Shown here: positions 5,755-10,674 of the stretch, one piece after another
How the letters are laid out: the number at the start of each line of letters is the position of its first letter
How positions within the stretch are numbered: the first letter of the stretch is position 1
NCBI GenBank assembly: GCA_937858165.1
Contig: CALLZA010000327.1
Coordinates: forward strand, 1-10,674
DNA length: 10,674 nt
Source of the DNA: an uncultured Ardenticatenia bacterium
GTDB lineage: Bacteria > Chloroflexota > Anaerolineae > Promineifilales > Promineifilaceae
Direction of reading: 5' to 3'
Translations under genes and position numbers: made by a program
Notes under the pieces: generated by a model
Told to the model about the DNA's origin: nothing
What the model saw: the letters and a program-made list of their open reading frames with translations, nothing else
Database searches by the model: none

Positions 5755-8307
5755 CTACTCGTAGCGCAGCGCCTGGACGATCTCCAGCCGCGACGCTTGG
5801 CGGGCGGGGATGATGGCCGCCAGCACACCGAAGACGATGCCCGCCACCAGGGCGATGATCACGCCTGTCGTCGGGAAGATGTAGTCCATCGGATAGCCGA
5901 AGGCGCGCAGGCCGGCCACGCCCATGTAACCCAGATACAGTCCGGCCGCGATGCCGAAGACCGTGCCCAGCGCGGCCAGGATGAGCGCTTCGGCCAGCAC
6001 GACGCGGCGCACCTGTCCGCGCGTGCTGCCCACGGCGCGCAACATGCCGATCTCTCGTGTGCGCTCGATGACGCCGATAGCCAGCGTGTTGATCATGGCG
6101 ATGACCGAGGGCACAGCCAGGAAGATCACCAGGCCGTACAGGGCGGCAAAGGCGGCGTCGAAGATGGCCATGTTCTGGTCGATGTACTCCTGGCCGACGA
6201 TGAGCTGGAACTGCGGAAAGTCGCGCAGGGCGGCTTTCAGGCCCGCCTCGGCCGCTTCCTGGTCCGCGCCCGCGACCAGATTGGCCTGGATCAGCACGTC
6301 CTCCGTGCGGTTGAAATCGGCGGCGATGTTGTCGTGGGAGATGTAGACGGTGGTGATCTTGGCGTTCAGATAGTCGCCGCCGACGCCGACCACGCGATAG
6401 AGTTGTGGGCCGGTGGGCGTCATCAGTTCGACCTCGTCGCCGATCGTGGCCCCCAGGCTGACGGCCGCCGCCGGGCTGAGGATCGCCGTCCGCCCCTCAG
6501 CCAGGGCGCTGTAGGCCGACTCGTCCCCTTCACTGAAGGTCAGGCCGCTGACCTGCGGATAGGTGGTCGGGTCGATGCCCAGCAGCGAGACGGCCGCGCC
6601 GTTGGCCTGTGTCGGCGCGAACCGTAGCGAACTGACCACGTCGACGCCCTCGACGGCGCGCAACGTGTCGGCCAGCTCGGAGCCGGCGCCGACGTTGGCG
6701 CCCCAGGCGGCGATGGACGGCGGCACAAAGATGTAGTCGCTGCCCAGGCTGCGGCGCATCACCTGGCCAAAACCGGCGGTGACGCTGCTGACGACCGACG
6801 CAGCCAGCATGAGGATGGCCACGCCGATGAGCATGGTGCTGGCGGTAATGGCCGCGCGCGACGGCTGGCGGGTCAGGTTACCCTGGGCCAGGTGGGCCGT
6901 GCCGCTGCGGGCGAAGAGCAGGGCCAGCAGGCCGCCGAAGAAGCGGGCCACGGGGCTGACCATCGCCGGCGCAACCAGGATGAGGCCGACGATGAACAGC
7001 ACCGCGCCCAGCCCGATGAGGGCGATGTTCTGCGTCAGCAGCGCGGCCACGGCCAGGGCGATGAGCACCACGCCGACCCAGAAGCCAACGCCGGCCAGCC
7101 GCCGCAGCGACAGGGCACCGACCGACGGCCGCAGCGCCTCCAGCGGCGTCACCCGCCCGGCGCTGATGGCCGGCAGCAGCCCGGCCAGCAGCGTCACGCC
7201 GATGCCGATGACGGCGCTGCCGAGCAGCAGCCCCGGCGTGATAACCGGCGCGCCGATGTCGACGTTCATCATCTCGCTCAGCATCGGCCGCATGGCGGCC
7301 ACGCCCAGCAAGCCCAGCCCATAGCCGGCGATGATGCCCAGCGCCGTGCCGATAACGCCCTGGATCAGCCCCTCGGCCAGAAAGGTGCCCAGGATGGTGC
7401 GCCGGCCGGCCCCCAGGGCGCGCAACATGCCGATGTCGCGCCGCCGTTCGGCGACCACGGTGCGGAAGGTGTTGAAGATGATGAAGCCACCCATGAGCAC
7501 GGCCATGACGCCGAGCAGGCTGAAGATGGCCTGGGCCACGTCCATGTTGGCCAACAGCTCGGCGTTGGTCGACAGCCCGCCCAGTTGAAAGGCAGCGCCC
7601 AACTCGGCCAGGATGGCCTGTTCGATGGCTACGCGCCCCTCTTCGTCTACCGGGTCGAAGTTGGCTTCGATCGTATTGATGCGGCCGGGCATATCCAGCA
7701 TCGTCTGGGCCTGGCCCAATGTGACCAGTACTTCTTCGTTGCCCAGTTGTGCCCGCCGCGGCAGCAGCCCGACGATGGTCAGCGCCGTCTCGCCGACGGC
7801 CGAGGGCAGCGTCAGCGTGTCGCCCACGCCCAGCCCCACCATTTCGGCCAGGCTCTCACTGATGACGGTGTCGCCGACGTCGCCGTCGTTCAGAAAGCGG
7901 CCGTCGATCACATTGTAGGCATGCAGGGCCGTGGCCTGGGCCACGTTGACGCCCACCAACGACAGCGCCGCGGCCGGGTCGGGCCGGGTGGGGTCGTTGT
8001 CCAGATAGTCGGCCGGCAGATTGACCGTACGGTTGAGCAGACCGGAGACGACGCGCACGCCCTCTACGGCGGCGACGCGCTCGGCTACGGCGGCGTCGAA
8101 GGCGTCGCTTGTCTTCAGGGTGATCGTCGCGTCCACCTTGTCGGCCGCGGCCAGCACGTTGGACTGGAAGGCGCGCGTGAAGGCGGGCAGGAGCGAGTTC
8201 ATGCCGACGATGACCAGCACGCCGAAGAGAATGGCCAGGGTGGTCAGCAGGGTGCGCAGTTTGCGCCCGACCAGATAGCGCCGGGCTAGGGTTAACTGGA
8301 TGTTCAT
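5755..8307 (-). CDS. ABC exporter permease with two FtsX domains (MacB/LolC type)
   Basis: The 850-residue permease consists of two related halves. The first has a membrane helix (22-44), a large extracytoplasmic MacB_PCD-like domain (45-255) and an FtsX domain with NTFRTVVAERRRDIGMLRAL (279-298) ending at LLPAISAGRVTPLEALRP (377-394). The second has helices around 405-450 and 487-512, another outer domain (513-715) and FtsX signature NTLAIGVIERTREIGMLRAV (740-759), ending IIPARQASRLEIVQALRYE. About ten helices are seen. Such permeases use mechanotransmission to expel or extract lipids, peptides, antibiotics or lipoproteins without classical transmembrane transport. The start at 8307 has AAGGA upstream at good spacing. 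It is the last gene of the operon, 84 nt after the ATPase. The substrate is unknown. Confidence 0.93.
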   Translation of the reverse strand: MNIQLTLARRYLVGRKLRTLLTTLAILFGVLVIVGMNSLLPAFTRAFQSNVLAAADKVDATITLKTSDAFDAAVAERVAAVEGVRVVSGLLNRTVNLPADYLDNDPTRPDPAAALSLVGVNVAQATALHAYNVIDGRFLNDGDVGDTVISESLAEMVGLGVGDTLTLPSAVGETALTIVGLLPRRAQLGNEEVLVTLGQAQTMLDMPGRINTIEANFDPVDEEGRVAIEQAILAELGAAFQLGGLSTNAELLANMDVAQAIFSLLGVMAVLMGGFIIFNTFRTVVAERRRDIGMLRALGAGRRTILGTFLAEGLIQGVIGTALGIIAGYGLGLLGVAAMRPMLSEMMNVDIGAPVITPGLLLGSAVIGIGVTLLAGLLPAISAGRVTPLEALRPSVGALSLRRLAGVGFWVGVVLIALAVAALLTQNIALIGLGAVLFIVGLILVAPAMVSPVARFFGGLLALLFARSGTAHLAQGNLTRQPSRAAITASTMLIGVAILMLAASVVSSVTAGFGQVMRRSLGSDYIFVPPSIAAWGANVGAGSELADTLRAVEGVDVVSSLRFAPTQANGAAVSLLGIDPTTYPQVSGLTFSEGDESAYSALAEGRTAILSPAAAVSLGATIGDEVELMTPTGPQLYRVVGVGGDYLNAKITTVYISHDNIAADFNRTEDVLIQANLVAGADQEAAEAGLKAALRDFPQFQLIVGQEYIDQNMAIFDAAFAALYGLVIFLAVPSVIAMINTLAIGVIERTREIGMLRAVGSTRGQVRRVVLAEALILAALGTVFGIAAGLYLGYMGVAGLRAFGYPMDYIFPTTGVIIALVAGIVFGVLAAIIPARQASRLEIVQALRYE

Positions 8308-8320
8308 TGCTGTTTTCCTT

Positions 8321-8392
8321 GACCGCCGACGGCCGACCGCCGCAAGAATCTATCGTCTTCTGGCTGCGGTCGGCGCTCAGCGGTCGGCGGTC
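8321..8392. repeat. Imperfect palindrome between ATPase and permease genes
   Basis: GACCGCCGAC-type units at 8321-8348 pair with 8358-8392 apart from a short insertion in the right arm and mismatches. The right arm reaches the last base of the ATPase stop codon. It would form a hairpin within the operon mRNA and could tune the ATPase to permease ratio. Confidence 0.82.
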
Positions 8393-9144
8393 TATGCCGC
8401 AAACGTCTGAATCTTGTCGGCAACAACCGCGGCGTTCTGGCCGTTCCGGCTGCCGCGCGGCTCTAGCACCGTCTCGTCGACAATAGACCCGTCCTTCAGG
8501 AAGATGATCCGGTCGGCGTAGGCGGCGATGCGCGGATCGTGGGTGACGATGACCACCGCCCGGCCCCACTCGTTGGCCACCTGGCGCAGTAGTCCGGCGA
8601 TCTCCTCCGACGAACGCGTGTCCAGGTTGCCCGTCGGCTCGTCGGCCAGCACCAGCGCCGGGTCGGCCACCAGGGCGCGGGCCACGGCCACGCGCTGCTG
8701 CTGGCCGCCGGAGAGCTGGTCGGGGCGGTGGTCGGAGCGCCCTTCCAGGCCGACCTTGTCCAGCCACTCGGCTGCGCGCGCCTTGGCCTCGGCCGGGCCC
8801 ACGCCGTCGAGCGTGATGGGCAGCGCGGCGTTCTCCAGCGCGTTGAGCACGGGGATGAGGTTGAAGAACTGGAAGATGAAGCCGATGCGGCGGCGGCGGA
8901 TTTCGGTCAGTTTGGCGTCCGACAGGTCGGACAGGTTGTGGCCGTCGATCAGCACAGAGCCGCTGGTCGGCCGATCCAGCCCGCCCAACAGGTGGAGCAG
9001 GGTAGACTTGCCACAGCCGCTCGGCCCCATGATGGCCACGAACTCGCCCGGCTCGACTTGCAGCGAGACGCTGTTGAGCGCCGTCACGGCCGTCTCGCCC
9101 GCGCCGTAGACCTTCTTCAGATTGTTGACGGATATGAGTGACAT
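8392..9144 (-). CDS. ABC exporter ATPase (LolD/MacB type)
   Basis: This is the nucleotide-binding subunit driving the downstream FtsX permease. The 250 residues contain Walker [10 protein letters not shown] (40-48), Q-loop FQFFNLIP (Gln92), signature LSGGQQQR (144-151), Walker B VLADEP with catalytic Glu169, D-loop GNLD and switch His202 in VTHD. Wording such as [11 protein letters not shown] and [13 protein letters not shown] is typical of the LolD/MacB/FtsE-like exporter class. A tail of about 25 residues after the core (226-250, [13 protein letters not shown]...) has no known motif. ATG 9144 follows AGGAGT at short spacing. It lies 45 nt after padR in the same operon. Confidence 0.97.
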   Translation of the reverse strand: MSLISVNNLKKVYGAGETAVTALNSVSLQVEPGEFVAIMGPSGCGKSTLLHLLGGLDRPTSGSVLIDGHNLSDLSDAKLTEIRRRRIGFIFQFFNLIPVLNALENAALPITLDGVGPAEAKARAAEWLDKVGLEGRSDHRPDQLSGGQQQRVAVARALVADPALVLADEPTGNLDTRSSEEIAGLLRQVANEWGRAVVIVTHDPRIAAYADRIIFLKDGSIVDETVLEPRGSRNGQNAAVVADKIQTFAA

Positions 9145-9165
9145 GATTACTCCTGTTAGGAATTA

Positions 9166-9197
9166 GGGGTTAGGACAGGGCATCCTGCCCTAATCCC
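9166..9197. repeat. Imperfect inverted repeat overlapping the padR 3' end
   Basis: GGGGTTAGGACAGGG and the facing CCTGCCCTAATCCC are imperfectly complementary; TTAGG/GGATTAG units continue on both sides to about 9159 and 9204. It contains GGGCAGGAT, also found in the arms at 4208-4263. The right arm supplies the stop codon and last four codons of padR, suggesting it was inserted at or grew into the gene end. Confidence 0.55.
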
Positions 9198-9780
9198 TGG
9201 TCCCTTTCTTGGGTCTTCCCCGCGGCCGCGGCGTTGGCCGGGGCAGCGGCTGGCGGCGAATATCATCGAGACGAGCCTCGATCAGATCGAGCCAGCGCAA
9301 GTCGGCCTCCAGATGCATGATGCTCTTGTCGAGCAGGAAGATTTGCGCCAATTCGCGGCGCGGATCGGCCCGGTTGCGGCGCGTCGTCAGGTCGTGTAGC
9401 TCCTGGTAGAGCTTGCTGCGCTGGGCCTGCAAGACGCGGTAAGGGTTGGCCACGTCGGTGGTCAGGCTGAGCATCAGCTTGACGAAGAACTCGTCGCGCT
9501 GGTGCTCGGCCGGCACGCCGCTGGCGAACCAGTCGGCCAACTCCGCACGGCCGGCGGCCGTCAGGCTGTAAATGTGCTTCTCCGGCCCACCGTCCTGCTC
9601 CACGCTGTCCTGGGCCACCAGCCCGCCCTCTTCCAGCCGGGCCAGGGTCGTGTAGACCTGGGCCGGCTTGACCGACCACAGCGCTTCGCCGCCGGCCAGC
9701 GCCTCGAAGGCGGCGCGCAACTCATAGCCGTGGCGGGGATGGTCGGCTAGCAGGCCGAGGATGGCGTTGCGGACGGACAT
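9190..9780 (-). CDS. PadR-family transcriptional regulator with AT-hook-like tail
   Basis: PadR proteins are dimeric winged-helix repressors that often control an adjacent exporter and respond to its substrate. The 196-residue product begins VRNAILGLLADHPRHGYEL, then SVKPAQVYTTLARLEEGGLV (recognition helix and wing, 36-55) and KHIYSLTAAGRAELADWF (68-85), all classic PadR. The C-terminal part (about 110-178) is helical, as in the Vir-type dimerisation region. Unusual is the tail PRPTPRPRGRPKKGTRD: PRGRPKK (186-192) is a textbook AT-hook core. The last residues are encoded by an intergenic repeat arm. The ATG at 9780 lies 14 nt after GAGG, rather far, but fits the family's start. It is the first gene of the operon, presumably repressing itself and the ABC exporter through the sites at 9816-9874. 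Confidence 0.95.
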   Translation of the reverse strand: MSVRNAILGLLADHPRHGYELRAAFEALAGGEALWSVKPAQVYTTLARLEEGGLVAQDSVEQDGGPEKHIYSLTAAGRAELADWFASGVPAEHQRDEFFVKLMLSLTTDVANPYRVLQAQRSKLYQELHDLTTRRNRADPRRELAQIFLLDKSIMHLEADLRWLDLIEARLDDIRRQPLPRPTPRPRGRPKKGTRD

Positions 9781-9815
9781 ACGGCGGTCAATTTACCTCA
9801 TTATCATCGGTTGCC

Positions 9816-9835
9816 CAAAACTAGTAACCCGTTTT
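9816..9835. promoter_or_regulatory. Second operator-like dyad in the padR leader
   Basis: AAAAC (9817-9821), nine bases, GTTTT (9831-9835). Read on the minus strand the 20-bp site matches the promoter-spacer site at 9855-9874 in 18 of 20 positions. Dyad centres are 38 bp apart. It lies about 10-25 nt into the expected transcript. Confidence 0.65.
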
Positions 9836-9849
9836 CTATTTCCGCGATA

Positions 9850-9878
9850 AATATAAAACAGGTTAGTAGTTTTGTCAA
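9850..9878 (-). promoter_or_regulatory. padR operon promoter
   Basis: On the minus strand: TTGACA (9873-9878), 17-bp spacer, TATATT (9850-9855). It is close to the ideal housekeeping-sigma promoter and the strongest in the window. The transcription start is expected near 9843, giving a leader of about 60 nt. Confidence 0.82.
9855..9874. promoter_or_regulatory. Operator-like dyad inside the padR promoter
   Basis: AAAAC (9855-9859), nine bases, GTTTT (9869-9873). The dyad spans exactly the spacer between -10 and -35 and touches both hexamers, so a bound dimer would block polymerase. With its inverted partner at 9816-9835 it is the likely PadR binding site. Binding itself is inference. Confidence 0.68.
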
Positions 9879-9900
9879 TAGGCAGTTGGTGCACTCCTCA

Positions 9901-9940
9901 GCCGGGTGCATGCCACCTTCTTGGGTGGGTTGCACCCGGC
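9901..9940. repeat. 40-nt hairpin upstream of the padR promoter
   Basis: GCCGGGTGCA (9901-9910) pairs perfectly with TGCACCCGGC (9931-9940). After two mismatches on each side, CCACC (9913-9917) pairs with GGTGG (9924-9928) around a 6-nt loop. It lies between the divergent padR and DUF952 promoters. Confidence 0.88.
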
Positions 9941-9950
9941 AAGTGGCGGG

Positions 9951-9984
9951 CCGGAAGGTGCGTCGCACCGGGCGCGGTTCCGTT
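9951..9984. repeat. Second copy of the dispersed GTGCGTCGCACC repeat
   Basis: CCGGAAGGTGCGTCGCACC (9951-9969) matches 417-435 at 18 of 19 positions. GTTCCGTT (9977-9984) matches 437-444, with a 7-nt linker here and 1 nt there. The core GGTGCG-T-CGCACC is a perfect dyad. Confidence 0.78.
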
Positions 9985-10012
9985 GGACAAGCCATCATGA
10001 ACCGGGCATACT
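9983..10012 (+). promoter_or_regulatory. Candidate promoter of the DUF952 gene
   Basis: TTGGAC (9983-9988), 18-bp spacer, CATACT (10007-10012). The -10 ends 8 nt before ATG 10021, the same geometry as fabF, implying a leaderless transcript. No Shine-Dalgarno sequence precedes 10021. Confidence 0.45.
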
Positions 10013-10020
10013 CCATGTCC

Positions 10021-10356
10021 ATGATTCTCCACATCGCCCGGCGCGAGGAATGGGAAGCCGCGCAGGCAGCCGGTGACTACCGCGCCGATACCCTCCTGAC
10101 TGAGGGGTTCATCCACTGCTCCACCCCGGCGCAGGTACTCGGCCCGGCCAACGCACTATTTCACGGCCAATCAGACCTGATGCTGCTGGTCATCGAGCCG
10201 GCGCGGCTAGCGGCCCGGCTGGTCTATGAAGACAGCCACGGCAATGGCGAACAGTTCCCTCACCTCTATGGCCCGCTCAACCTCGACGCTGTGACGCGCG
10301 TCGTCCCCTTTCCGCCCGGCCCGGATGGGCGCTTTGCCTTGCCGGCCGGGGTGTAG
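10021..10356 (+). CDS. DUF952 family protein
   Basis: The 111-residue product matches the DUF952 pattern: MILHIARREEWEAAQAAGDY at the start, then TEGFIHCSTPAQVLGPANALF, LMLLVIEPARLAARLVYED, GEQFPHLYGPLNLDAVTRVVPF and a short tail GPDGRFALP. The conserved FIHCS and FPHLYGPL motifs are intact. The fold of this family is related to the ADP-ribosyltransferase-like/glutathione-transferase-annotated group, but its biochemical role is unsettled. I chose ATG 10021 because family members begin at MI-HI. Starts at 9997 and 10015 are in frame but would add unlikely residues and overlap the -10. It is a single gene, divergent from padR. Confidence 0.9.
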   Translation: MILHIARREEWEAAQAAGDYRADTLLTEGFIHCSTPAQVLGPANALFHGQSDLMLLVIEPARLAARLVYEDSHGNGEQFPHLYGPLNLDAVTRVVPFPPGPDGRFALPAGV

Positions 10357-10407
10357 TCAGGGCTCGAGGAGTAACGAAATAGCTGACACGTTCGCAACTG
10401 CCTTAGC

Positions 10408-10431
10408 GCGGCGGGTTTTTCAACCCGCCGC
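10408..10431 (+). terminator. GC-rich hairpin after DUF952
   Basis: GCGGCGGGTT (10408-10417) and AACCCGCCGC (10422-10431) form a perfect 10-bp stem with loop TTTC, about 50 nt after the DUF952 stop codon. CTTTAGG follows, only a weak T tract. It could terminate transcription or belong to another palindromic repeat family, since CCTTAG/CTTTAGG flanks extend the symmetry. Confidence 0.6.
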
Positions 10432-10438
10432 TTTAGGC

Positions 10439-10504
10439 CTGTCTCTTATACACATCTCCGAGCCCCCGAGACCGTACTAGATATCGTATGCCGGCTTCTG
10501 CTTG
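10439..10504 (-). other. Illumina Nextera P7/i7 adapter, reverse complement
   Basis: CTGTCTCTTATACACATCT (10439-10457), CCGAGCCCCCGAGAC (one base off the standard), index CGTACTAG (10473-10480), then the P7 complement with a few errors (10481-10504). The index equals that at the left end. Genomic DNA ends at 10438. Confidence 0.98.
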
Positions 10505-10674
10505 AAAAAAAAAAAAAAGAGAAAAAAAAAAAAAACAAACTAATAAAAAAGAGAAATCATATGAACACATAGATACAACCGAGAGAAATACGCCACAGCA
10601 ACGTACATCACACGACAGTACTCTCAGCCTAGCCCAACGAGCTACATAAGAAGCACACCGTCAGCGATACTACA
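10505..10674. other. Poly-A and low-quality read tail (non-biological)
   Basis: A runs interrupted by G and C are followed by about 110 nt of AT-richer, structureless sequence unlike the GC-rich insert. This is what reads look like after the end of the P7 adapter. No gene or repeat is seen in it. Confidence 0.88.

Noticed and set aside
6892..8289. Long plus-strand frame of 465 codons opposite the FtsX permease
   Set aside because: Composition is rich in Gln, His, Gly, Arg and Asp with no domain. It is the antisense shadow of a GC-rich gene whose true frame has clear FtsX motifs.
10505..10560. A-rich tract as a poly-A tail, AT-rich origin or phage-like region
   Set aside because: It follows directly after the P7 adapter end and is mirrored by the T run at the left end, so it is a sequencing artefact.

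Overview
The window is an assembled metagenomic or draft-genome contig, not a clean genomic slice. Both ends run into Illumina Nextera adapter: P7 primer, i7 index and transposase end at 118-183, and the reverse complement with base errors at 10439-10504. Outside the adapters lies low-quality or homopolymer read tail (1-117 and 10505-10674). Only about 184-10438 is biological DNA. That part is GC-rich and gene-dense, with short intergenic gaps. Nearly every gap that is not translationally coupled holds an inverted repeat of a different type. Gene content (RimK-like and circularly permuted ATP-grasp ligases, PadR plus FtsX-type ABC exporter, DUF952), leaderless-looking starts and the repeats would fit a Chloroflexota bacterium (Anaerolineae/Caldilineae type). 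That assignment is inference from style and needs a search.

Layout. (1) 184-370, minus: 5' end of a fabF-type ketoacyl synthase, cut by the left adapter. (2) 652-3889, plus: three genes, namely a serine esterase-like alpha/beta hydrolase, a RimK-like ATP-grasp and a circularly permuted ATP-grasp. Each pair is separated by a long imperfect palindrome. They look like a small amide- or peptide-bond-forming pathway with no product I can name, and this is the best candidate here for an undescribed system. (3) 3967-4116, minus: a 49-residue single-pass membrane protein. A nested perfect palindrome separates it from (4) 4278-5655, plus: an NfeD-like membrane protein followed after 1 nt by an SsuC/TauC-type ABC permease with no visible ATPase or binding protein. 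(5) 5755-9780, minus: an operon padR - ABC ATPase - double-FtsX permease, i.e. a PadR-controlled MacB/LolCDE-type exporter. (6) 10021-10356, plus: a DUF952 protein with a GC-rich hairpin after it.

Regulation is clearest for block 5. A near-consensus promoter (TTGACA, 17 bp, TATATT) precedes padR, and a dyad AAAAC-N9-GTTTT fills the -35/-10 spacer. A second copy lies in the early transcribed region in the opposite orientation (18 of 20 bases the same). The PadR protein ends in an AT-hook-like tail (PRGRPKK), unusual for this family and suited to the AT-rich operators. Elsewhere, three promoters share an extended -10 (TGN-TATACT or TGN-TAGAAT), and fabF, the NfeD-like gene and DUF952 have -10-like boxes 7-8 nt before the start codon, as expected for leaderless mRNAs.
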